From DASYPP01 sp036006525 (lineage in GTDB: Bacteria; Gemmatimonadota; Gemmatimonadetes; Gemmatimonadales; GWC2-71-9): DNA of 64,000 nucleotides. Under the pieces are notes generated by a model. The model worked only from the letters and a program-made list of their open reading frames with translations. It was not told the DNA's origin and searched no databases. This document shows positions 9,049-17,448 of this stretch, one piece after another; the first letter of the stretch is position 1, and each line of letters begins with the position of its first letter. The stretch covers positions 1 through 64,000 of the forward strand of contig DASYPP010000046.1 of the NCBI GenBank assembly GCA_036006525.1. Direction: 5' to 3'. Made by a program: the position numbers and the translations under genes.

Positions 9049-9105
9049 CCTTGGGGATGCATACATAAAGTAATGAAAGACCCTCCGGTCCAACTATCCC
9101 CAAGG
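9049..9105. promoter_or_regulatory. 10-bp perfect inverted repeat in the divergent HEAT/lexA intergenic region
   Basis: CCTTGGGGAT (9049-9058) and ATCCCCAAGG (9096-9105) are exact inverted copies separated by 37 bp of A/T-richer sequence. The position, 51-107 bp upstream of the HEAT gene start, is where a promoter for the minus-strand operon would lie. It could be a paired operator or a cruciform. No factor is assigned. Confidence 0.5.
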
Positions 9106-9152
9106 GTCCGAAGCACATAGTCCCGGTTCACCACCTCCAAGCGGGGTGGGCC

Positions 9153-9197
9153 TTGCGCTTCGGGAGGGTTTCGGGTATATCCATTCGGCGTCCGTTC
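9153..9197 (+). promoter_or_regulatory. lexA promoter with candidate LexA box
   Basis: TTGCGC (9153-9158), a 17 bp spacer, and TATATC (9176-9181) form a sigma-70-like promoter. Directly downstream, ATTC-N7-GTTC (9183-9197) matches the direct-repeat SOS box known from alphaproteobacteria (GTTC-N7-GTTC) at seven of eight fixed positions. It would overlap the transcription start, as expected for LexA autoregulation. Seen by eye only. Confidence 0.5.
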
Positions 9198-9220
9198 GGT
9201 AACTTCAACCAGGCCAGGCC

Positions 9221-9829
9221 ATGCCACTCACCAAGCGCCAGAGCGAAATCCTCAACTATCTCCAGGCATACATTCGGGACCACGGGTACGCGCCGAGCTT
9301 CGAGGAAATCGCCGAGAACTTTGAATTCCAGTCGCTGGCCACGGTGCACGAGCATCTGACTAATCTCGAGCGGAAGGGCTACATCCACCGGACCCACAAC
9401 GAGAGCCGCTCCATCGAAGTCCTGCCGCCGCGGGGCCAGGCCGGCGCCACCGAGATCCCGCTTCTGGGCCGGGTCGCGGCTGGTACCCCTATCGAAGCTC
9501 TCATGCAGGAAGAAACCCTCGCGGTCCCGGACCAGATTCTTCCCCGCCGCGGCCCCAACTACGCCCTCAAGGTCCAGGGCAATTCCATGATCGAAGAGCA
9601 CATCGTGGACGGCGATTACGTCGTGGTCCACGGCAAGAACTCGGCGGAAAACGGCGAGATGGTCATTGCCCTGGTGAACGGCAGCGAAGCCACCGTCAAG
9701 AAGTTCTACCGGGAGCCAGGTGGCTGGATCCGGCTCCAGCCGGCCAACGAGACCATGCAACCCATGCGCTTCCAGGAGCGCGACGTCCTCATTCAGGGTA
9801 TCGTCGTCGGGGTCATCCGGAAGTACTAG
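9221..9829 (+). CDS. lexA: LexA repressor / SOS response autoprotease
   Basis: 202 aa, the standard LexA length. An N-terminal winged helix (residues 1-64, MPLTKRQSEILNYLQAYI) binds DNA. The S24 peptidase domain carries the self-cleavage site Ala87-Gly88 (GRVAAGTP), the nucleophile Ser122 (GNSMIEEHI) and the general base Lys160 (ATVKKF). DNA-damage-activated RecA would trigger cleavage and derepress SOS genes. The recognition helix SLATVHEHLTNLE is close to the usual S-xTVxxHLxxLE pattern. A CACGAA repeat element follows 8 bp after the stop. Confidence 0.97.
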   Translation: MPLTKRQSEILNYLQAYIRDHGYAPSFEEIAENFEFQSLATVHEHLTNLERKGYIHRTHNESRSIEVLPPRGQAGATEIPLLGRVAAGTPIEALMQEETLAVPDQILPRRGPNYALKVQGNSMIEEHIVDGDYVVVHGKNSAENGEMVIALVNGSEATVKKFYREPGGWIRLQPANETMQPMRFQERDVLIQGIVVGVIRKY

Positions 9830-9837
9830 CAGAGCAC

Positions 9838-9954
9838 ACCGAGAACATATCCTCACGAAGGCCACGGCAATCCGCGGAAGCCACGAAGACAACCACAAGT
9901 TGAAAGTGTCTGTTCGTGATTTTCGCGGGATTTCGTGGTTTCCGTGAGGATATG
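9838..9954. repeat. CACGAA-type inverted repeat, copy 2
   Basis: The best preserved copy: the left arm starts AACATATCCTCACGAAGGCC and the right arm ends CGTGGTTTCCGTGAGGATAT. It shares the outer AACATATCCTCACG block with the left arm of copy 1. Inner units CCACGAA recur about every 10 bp. Located immediately after lexA and before truA. Confidence 0.85.
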
Positions 9955-10032
9955 TTGCCCCGCTGAAATCTCCCTCCAAACGCCAGCCATCCGAACGCCG
10001 AATTTCTCAAGTCTGACAACGATTTGCGCGCC

Positions 10033-10069
10033 TTGAAAGCGACCCCCGGCGGGACTAGATTCCCGCCGG
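10033..10069 (+). promoter_or_regulatory. truA promoter, near-leaderless, -10 flanked by a palindrome
   Basis: TTGAAA (10033-10038), 17 bp spacer, TAGATT (10056-10061). The start of transcription expected 6-8 bp later falls within a few bases of the truA ATG at 10070. CCGGCGGG (10046-10053) and CCCGCCGG (10062-10069) are exact inverted copies on both sides of the -10 box, so a protein dimer bound there would block the promoter. Confidence 0.55.
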
Positions 10070-10850
10070 ATGAGCCGAACCTTCCTGGCGTTGCTCCACT
10101 ACGATGGTGGCAGCTTCGTCGGATGGCAGCGCCAGAAGACCGGCCGCTCCGTCCAGGGTGAATTTGAAGGCGTGCTGGAACGGCTGGCCGGGACCCGGAC
10201 GGTGGCCCATGCGGCCGGCCGAACCGATGCCGGAGTCCACGCCCGGGGAATGGGAGTGAGTTTTTCGCTGGCTGACCGCTGGACCGGTGAAAAGGCGCAC
10301 CGCGCGCTCAACGCCCTCCTACCCCGGGACTGCTGGGTGGAGCGGGTGTCCAGGATGCGTCCCGGCTTCCACGCCAGGAAGATTGCCCGCTCCCGCCGCT
10401 ACGAGTACCTGATCGGCACCGATGAATCGGCCGGCTCCCCATTTCGCCGTCCTTATGAGTGGGCCCTGGGACGCGAGCTTGACGATGCCGCGATGACGCT
10501 TGCGGCGGGACAGGTGAAGGGCAGTCACGATTTCCGGCCCTTCGCGGCGAAGGGACCGGAACGGCCCCACTACCGTTGCGCGATCGGCACGGCGGCGTGG
10601 TCGAGGCGACGTGACGTGCCCGGACTCAGGTTTGAGATCGAGGCGGACCGGTTTCTCCATCACATGGTCCGGATGCTGGTGGGAACCATGGTGGATATCG
10701 GGCTGAATCGCCGACCGGTCACTGACATGGAGGTATTGCTGGCCCGCACCGACAATGACGAAACCAGCCCGCCGGCCCCGCCCCAGGGATTGTACTTCCT
10801 GGCGGCCGAGTATCCCGCGGAATGGTATGCCGATGGGCTTGAGGATGACC

Positions 10851-10861
<11 letters not shown>
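10070..10861 (+). CDS. truA: tRNA pseudouridine(38-40) synthase
   Basis: 263 aa. Isomerises uridines 38-40 in the tRNA anticodon stem. The catalytic Asp53 lies in AAGRTDAGVHARG; LHYDGGSFVGWQRQ at the N-terminus and FLHHMVRMLVGTMVDIG near the C-terminus are family motifs. No Shine-Dalgarno is visible before the ATG, which fits a leaderless mRNA from the adjacent promoter. The 3' end overlaps the htrA start by 11 bp, making truA the first gene of the long plus-strand run. Confidence 0.96.
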
Positions 10862-12262
<1,401 letters not shown>

Positions 12263-12266
<4 letters not shown>

Positions 12267-13702
12267 GCGACGACGGCTACCGCTCGCCACTGGGGACCCG
12301 ATACGCCTCACCCGCGATGCAACTCCTGTGGGGGGATCGATACCGGATCGGCATCTGGCGCCGGCTCTGGCTGGCGCTGGCGGAGACCGAGCGCGAGCTG
12401 GGTCTCGCCATTCCGGAGGCCGCGCTGGACGAGATGCGGCGTCACCTGGACGACGTGGACCAGGCCGCGGCGGCCAGGTACGAACGCCGCTTCCGGCATG
12501 ACGTCATGGCCCACGTCCATGCCTTTGGCGACCAGGCGCCCGCGGCTCGTCCCTTCATTCACCTGGGCGCAACCAGCGCCTTCGTCGCCGACAACGCGGA
12601 TCTCATCGTCATGCGCGACGCGATGCGGCTCATCCTCGGCCGTCTCATCGCCGTGGTTGAGGCGCTCGAGCTCTTCGCCCTCCGCACCCGGGACATCCCC
12701 TGCCTGGCCTACACCCATTTCCAGCCGGCCCAGCTGACCACGGTAGGCAAGCGCGCCACGCTCTGGATGCAGGACCTGGCGCTGGACATCGAAGACCTGT
12801 CGCACCGGCTGGAGACGCTCCGGCTTCGCGGCTGCAAGGGGACCACCGGGACCCAGGCATCTTTCCTCGAGCTGTTCAACGGCGACCACGCCAGGGTGCG
12901 GGAGGTCGATACCAGGGTCGCGGAGCGCATGGGATTCTCCCGGGTCTTTCCGGTCACCGGGCAGACCTATTCCCGCAAGGCCGACAGCCAGATCGTGGAC
13001 TGCCTCAGCGGCGTGGCCCAGTCCGGCTCCAAGCTGGCCAACGACCTCCGCCTCCTGCAGCACGAGGGCGAGCTGCTGGAACCCTTCGAGTCGGAGCAGA
13101 TCGGGTCCAGCGCCATGGCCTACAAGCGAAACCCGATGCGGGCCGAGCGCATCAACGCGATCGCCCGGTTCGTGATCGCGCTGCAGGCCAACCCCGCATA
13201 CACCGCCGCGACCCAATGGCTGGAGCGGACGCTGGACGACAGCGCCAACCGGCGGCTCGCACTGCCTGAAGCGTTTCTGGCGGTCGACGGCATCCTGGTC
13301 CTCGCCCGGAACATCGCCGAGGGGCTCGAAGTGCGGGAAGAAGTCATTCGCCGCCACGTGGACGAGCAGATGCCGTTCATGGCAACCGAGCGTTGGCTGA
13401 TGCTGGGCGTCTCGGCCGGGGGCGATCGGCAGGCCCTGCACGAAGTGGTGCGGAAGCACTCGATGGCATGCGCCGCGAAGGTAAGCCGCGGCGAGTCCAA
13501 CGACCTGCTCGATTGCCTGGCCCAGGATCCTGCATTCGCCAAGGTACCGGCCAGGACGCTCCAGGCCGAGCTCGACCCGGCGAAATACACCGGCCGGGCC
13601 GGACCCCAGGTAACCGAATTTCTCGCCGAGTACCTCCACCCCTTACTGGACCGGGCGCGGCCGCTTGCGGCCGCCGCCGAGGTCGCCCAGGTGACCGTGT
13701 GA
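12263..13702 (+). CDS. purB: Adenylosuccinate lyase, eukaryote-like subfamily
   Basis: 479 aa. Performs two fumarate-releasing steps of purine synthesis (SAICAR to AICAR, adenylosuccinate to AMP). The fumarase/aspartase signature GSSAMAYKRNPMRAE (281-295) includes the catalytic loop Ser282-Ser283; His152 lies in AYTHFQPAQ. The length and GSSAMxYKRNPMR form match the human-type ADSL branch rather than the shorter B. subtilis PurB. ATGA overlap with htrA and GTGA overlap with purC. Confidence 0.95.
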
Positions 13703-14619
13703 CGACTCTCGCCAGGAGTGAGCTGCCCCTTCCCCTCCTCCGCCGCGGCAAAGTGCGCGAGGTCTACGAAGTAGACGCGAAGCACCTGTTGCTGGTCGCC
13801 AGCGACCGGGTCAGCGCCTTTGACGTGGTGATGGACCAGCCGATTCCGAGAAAAGGCGCGGTGCTGACCCAGCTCTCGGCGTTCTGGTTCGAGAAGCTGA
13901 AGGACGTGATTCCTTCGCACTACGTCACGGCGTCCACCCAGGAGATCATCGAGCGGTTGCCGCAGCTGGCCGACTACCGCGACCAGTTAGCGGGACGTGG
14001 CATGCTGGCCCTCCGGGCCCAGCCGGTCCCCTTCGAATGTGTAATCCGCGGTTACATCACCGGCTCCGCCTGGGCCGAGTACCGGGAGAAGGGAACCCTG
14101 GCCGGCGAGCCGTTGGCCCCCGGGCTCAAGGAGAGCGGCCGGCTGAATCCGCCGATCTTCTCCCCGGCGACCAAGGCGGAAGAGGGGCACGATATCAACG
14201 TGACTTTCGAGACGGTCGCCGCGGAGTTGGGCCTGGACGTCGCGACCCGGCTCCGCGACGCCAGCTTCAAGGTCTACACCTCCGGTCGCGATCATGCGGC
14301 GCGACTGGGCATCATCATCGCCGATACCAAGTTCGAGTTCGGCTTCGACGCCGCCGGCACCCTCAGGCTGATCGACGAGGTACTGACCCCGGATTCCTCG
14401 CGTTTCTGGCCGGCCGATCGCTACCAGGAGGGTGGTCCTCAGCCCAGCTTCGACAAGCAACCGCTGCGCGACTACCTGGCCGGCCTCAAGAAGGCGGGCC
14501 ACTGGAACGGCGAGGCGCCAGGACCCGCGCTGCCGGCCGAGGTGGTCGAGGCCACCAGTCTGCGTTACCTCGACGCGTATCGCCGCATCACCGGGCACCC
14601 CCTGGCGGAGGAGGCGTGA
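13699..14619 (+). CDS. purC: SAICAR synthase, long form
   Basis: 306 aa. Ligates aspartate to CAIR with ATP. The start is GTG at 13699, overlapping the purB stop (GTGTGA); the protein then begins VTTLARSELPLPLLRRGKVREVYE, matching homologues, whereas the longer reading frame upstream is antisense-like noise. Motifs: GKVREVYEVD, ASDRVSAFD, CVIRGYITGSAW and DTKFEFGFD. At just over 300 aa it belongs to the yeast Ade1-like long class rather than the roughly 240 aa E. coli class. Overlaps psd by 4 bp. Confidence 0.95.
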   Translation: MTTLARSELPLPLLRRGKVREVYEVDAKHLLLVASDRVSAFDVVMDQPIPRKGAVLTQLSAFWFEKLKDVIPSHYVTASTQEIIERLPQLADYRDQLAGRGMLALRAQPVPFECVIRGYITGSAWAEYREKGTLAGEPLAPGLKESGRLNPPIFSPATKAEEGHDINVTFETVAAELGLDVATRLRDASFKVYTSGRDHAARLGIIIADTKFEFGFDAAGTLRLIDEVLTPDSSRFWPADRYQEGGPQPSFDKQPLRDYLAGLKKAGHWNGEAPGPALPAEVVEATSLRYLDAYRRITGHPLAEEA

Positions 14620-15245
14620 TTCGAACCGCCCCGGAAGGCCGCTGGTTCATATTCGTCGCGCTGCTGGTCCTGGCGGTCCTTCTGGTCACCAAGCTCTGGT
14701 GGTGGGCGCTGTTCTGGTTCCCGCTCACGGTGTGGGTCATCGCGTTCTTCCGCGACCCGGCGCGCGATGGGCCCCGGGGCGACACGCTGGTGGTCGCGCC
14801 GGCCGATGGAAAGGTCGTGAGCGTCATCCAGCTGGTGGAACCGGCCTTTCACCAGTCCGAGACTACCCGGGTGTCGATCTTCATGAACGTGTTCGACTGC
14901 CACGTGAACCGATATCCGGTGAGCGGCAGGATCGGGTACCGGCACTATAACCCGGGCCGCTTCCTGAACGCGGCAGATGAGAAAGCCAGCCTGGAGAACG
15001 AGCAGGCCTCGATCGGCCTGTTGAACCCGCACGGCAAGGTGCTGGTCCGCCAGATTGCGGGCCTGATCGCGCGGCGGATCGTCACCGATCACCAGGAGGG
15101 CCAGGAGGTAAAGCAGGGAGACCGTATGGGCATGATCCGCTTTGGCTCGCGAGTGGACGTTTTCCTTCCGCCCAATGCCCGGGTACTGGTCAAAGAAGGA
15201 GAACGTACCATCGCAGGAATGACGGTGATCGCCGAATGGACATAA
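14616..15245 (+). CDS. psd: Phosphatidylserine decarboxylase proenzyme, short form
   Basis: 209 aa from GTG at 14616, overlapping the purC stop. Decarboxylates phosphatidylserine to phosphatidylethanolamine. Two N-terminal hydrophobic segments (about 11-45) anchor the protein. VVAPADGKV and MNVFDCHVNR are PSD motifs, and the self-cleavage Gly-Ser that becomes the pyruvoyl group is in IRFGSRVDVFLP near the C-terminus. The length matches the short bacterial/archaeal PSD class. It overlaps pssA, the preceding pathway step, by 10 bp. Confidence 0.95.
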   Translation: MIRTAPEGRWFIFVALLVLAVLLVTKLWWWALFWFPLTVWVIAFFRDPARDGPRGDTLVVAPADGKVVSVIQLVEPAFHQSETTRVSIFMNVFDCHVNRYPVSGRIGYRHYNPGRFLNAADEKASLENEQASIGLLNPHGKVLVRQIAGLIARRIVTDHQEGQEVKQGDRMGMIRFGSRVDVFLPPNARVLVKEGERTIAGMTVIAEWT

Positions 15246-16099
15246 TCCCGCACCGCCCCCGGTTCCGCCGCCCCAACATGCGTGGGGTCGTGGTCGTCAT
15301 GCCCAGCGCCTTTACCCTGGGCAACCTGTTCTTTGGATTCTGGGCGATCGTCAGCGCGTCCCAGGGCAATTTTCTCTGGGCCGGCTGGTTCGTGATGTTC
15401 GCCGGCGTGCTGGACATGCTGGATGGAAGGCTCGCTCGCAAGGTGAACGCGGGGACCCGCTTCGGGGCCGAGCTCGATTCGCTGGTGGACGTGATCTCCT
15501 TCGGGGTGGCGCCCGCGGTGATCATGTACTTCCTGGAGTTCTCCACCGCCGGGCGCTTCGCCTGGGTGATTTGCTTCATATACGTGGTCGCAGTCGCCGT
15601 GCGGCTGGCGCGGTACAACATCCTCTCGCACGGCAAGCCGCACTCCAGCTGGTTCACCGGGCTGCCCAGTCCCTCGGCCGGGATGACCCTGGCGACCTAT
15701 TTCGCGTTCAGCCAGACGCCGTGGTACCAGGCTTCCCTGGCCTACCTGAACCTGCAGAAGCAGGGACTCGTCATCCTGATCCTCCTGCTGTCGGCGCTGA
15801 TGGTGAGCAATGTCCGGTATCCCAAGTTCCCCGGCATCGGATTCCGCTCTCCCAAGGCCATCCTGGGGACGCTGTTTAACATCGCCCTGCTGATCGGCGC
15901 CATCACGGTCCCCCAGTACGTGTTTTTCCCCCTCGGCATGACGTACATGGTCTATGGGCTGCTCCGCGCCACCGTGCTGGCCCTGCAGGAAAAGAACGAG
16001 CCTGCCGACGAGCCGACCGACGAGCACGTGATCGTCCCGGCCCCGGAGGAAGACTTTCCCAATCGACGGCGCGTGGGTGAGCGCCGAAAGGAATTGTGA
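15236..16099 (+). CDS. pssA: CDP-diacylglycerol--serine O-phosphatidyltransferase
   Basis: 287 aa integral membrane enzyme making phosphatidylserine from CDP-DAG and serine. The CDP-alcohol phosphotransferase signature DMLDGRLAR...GAELDSLVD (about residues 59-81) has all catalytic aspartates. About eight hydrophobic segments follow. The C-terminal 35 residues are acidic then basic and cytosolic. With psd it completes phosphatidylethanolamine synthesis, and both sit inside the purine operon with overlapping frames on both sides. Confidence 0.95.
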   Translation: MDIIPHRPRFRRPNMRGVVVVMPSAFTLGNLFFGFWAIVSASQGNFLWAGWFVMFAGVLDMLDGRLARKVNAGTRFGAELDSLVDVISFGVAPAVIMYFLEFSTAGRFAWVICFIYVVAVAVRLARYNILSHGKPHSSWFTGLPSPSAGMTLATYFAFSQTPWYQASLAYLNLQKQGLVILILLLSALMVSNVRYPKFPGIGFRSPKAILGTLFNIALLIGAITVPQYVFFPLGMTYMVYGLLRATVLALQEKNEPADEPTDEHVIVPAPEEDFPNRRRVGERRKEL

Positions 16100-16347
16100 T
16101 GACGTACCGGGCGCACATCCGGGTGGTCCCCCGGGCCGGCCTGCTGGATCCCCAGGGCCAGGCGGTGGAACACGCGCTCACCGCGCTGGGATTTCCCGAG
16201 GCGCAGAACGTCCGGGTCGGCAAGGCCATTGAAGTGCAGGTCAACGCCGCGACCCGGGGTGAAGCCGAAGCACGGGTGCGACAGATGTGCGACAAGCTGC
16301 TGGCCAACCCGGTCACCGAAGACTACCAGGTGGAGATCGAAGGCTGA
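16099..16347 (+). CDS. purS: FGAM synthase subunit PurS
   Basis: 82 aa from the ATG at 16099 (a GTG three bases earlier is possible). Small alpha/beta protein bridging PurL and PurQ in the FGAM synthase complex. Family features: the N-terminal YRAHIRVVPRAGLLDPQG, ALTALGF and VRVGKAIEV, and MCDKLLANPVTEDY at the C-terminus. TGATG junctions with pssA before and purQ after indicate coupled translation. Its presence explains why PurL is the small form. Confidence 0.95.
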   Translation: MTYRAHIRVVPRAGLLDPQGQAVEHALTALGFPEAQNVRVGKAIEVQVNAATRGEAEARVRQMCDKLLANPVTEDYQVEIEG

Positions 16348-17036
16348 TGAAACGCGTGGCGATAGTTCGCTTTCCCGGCAGCAACTGCGATTTCGACGCT
16401 CTCTACTCGGCCCAGCGGGCGGGGTCCGAGTCGTACTTCGTCTGGCACCGGGATACCGACCTCAAGCAGCCGGACGTGGTGATTCTGCCGGGTGGGTTCA
16501 GCTACGGCGATTACCTCCGCTCCGGCGCGATCGCCCGGTTCAGTCCGATCATGGACGCGGTGCAGCGCTTCGCCGCCGACGGCGGCCCCGTGCTCGGCAT
16601 CTGCAACGGATTCCAGATCATGTGCGAGGCGCACCTGCTGCCTGGCGCGCTGATGCGGAATGCCCGGCTCACCTACGCCTCGCGGCCGGTGAATCTGCGG
16701 ATCGAGCGCACCGATACGCCGTTCACCGGCGCCTACCAGGCCGGGCAGGTCATTACGCTCCCGGTGGCGCACGGCGAAGGCCGCTATGTGGCCGACGAGA
16801 AGACCCTGGCCGAGCTGGAAGCAACCGGGCGGGTCGTGGTGCGCTATGTGGCGCCGGACGGTGGGCCGGCCAGCGACGGGGACAATCCCAACGGGTCAAT
16901 CAACGACATCGCAGGCATCTGCAACGCCGAGGGGAACCTGGTGGGGTTGATGCCGCATCCGGACCGGATGACCGATCCGACATTGGGCCTCACGGAGGGG
17001 CTGGGATTCTTCGAAAGTCGGGTCCTGACGAAGTAG
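16347..17036 (+). CDS. purQ: FGAM synthase glutaminase subunit PurQ
   Basis: 229 aa class I glutamine amidotransferase delivering ammonia to PurL. The nucleophile Cys86 is in GICNGFQ; VAHGEGRY and MPHPDRM carry the remaining triad region. The N-terminal VRFPGSNCDFD is a PurQ signature. I start at the ATG overlapping the purS stop (16347); a longer upstream start would only translate purS sequence in another frame. The stop abuts the TACTGGG repeat. Confidence 0.96.
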   Translation: MKRVAIVRFPGSNCDFDALYSAQRAGSESYFVWHRDTDLKQPDVVILPGGFSYGDYLRSGAIARFSPIMDAVQRFAADGGPVLGICNGFQIMCEAHLLPGALMRNARLTYASRPVNLRIERTDTPFTGAYQAGQVITLPVAHGEGRYVADEKTLAELEATGRVVVRYVAPDGGPASDGDNPNGSINDIAGICNAEGNLVGLMPHPDRMTDPTLGLTEGLGFFESRVLTK

Positions 17037-17102
17037 TACTGGGTACTGGGTACTGGGTACTGGGTACCGGGTAATGGGTTGTTTCGCAGTACCCAGTACG
17101 TT
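17036..17102. repeat. TACTGGG heptamer repeat with inverted arm
   Basis: Four successive TACTGGG units (17037-17064), then TACCGGG and a degenerate unit, a short TTGTTTCGC loop, and the inverted arm AGTACCCAGTACG. It begins at the purQ stop codon and ends about 23 bp before the next gene. Same architecture as the AAGGACT elements but a different unit. A fragment of the same unit occurs at 33200. Confidence 0.8.
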
Positions 17103-17124
17103 CCACCTTTCACCTGTTGAGTTT

Positions 17125-17448
17125 ATGACTGATAAGCCGAGTCGCAATGAAGAGGAGTACTTCGCCTCCCAGGAGCGCGAGAAGCTGGAAAAGCACCGCG
17201 AAGCCGCCCGCCGGGCCGCGCTGTCGGCCGAGCGCAAGTCGCATTTCATGAAATGCCCTAAGTGCGGCGCCGATCTCATCACCGAGGACCTGCACGGGGT
17301 CCAGGTCGACCGCTGCCCGGAAGACAACGGCATCTGGCTCGACGCGGGCGAGATCGACGCGGTAAGCGCCCATGAAGACCAGGGCCTCATCGGCCGGGTC
17401 TTCGGCGACGTGTTGAGCAGTTTCCGCGGAAAGAGCAAGCCGAAGTGA
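17125..17448 (+). CDS. Zinc-ribbon (zf-TFIIB-like) protein
   Basis: 107 aa. A charged helical N-terminus (residues 1-45) precedes a TFIIB-type zinc ribbon: CPKCGADL...GVQVDRCPEDNGIWLDAGEID. Canonical family members have CxxC at both knuckles; here the last Cys is replaced by Asp (CPED), so metal binding would need a different fourth ligand. Homologues of this type are unassigned. The start is the ATG at 17125; the longer upstream reading would translate the repeat. It overlaps purL by 4 bp (GTGA), so it is expressed with the purine genes. Confidence 0.75.
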   Translation: MTDKPSRNEEEYFASQEREKLEKHREAARRAALSAERKSHFMKCPKCGADLITEDLHGVQVDRCPEDNGIWLDAGEIDAVSAHEDQGLIGRVFGDVLSSFRGKSKPK

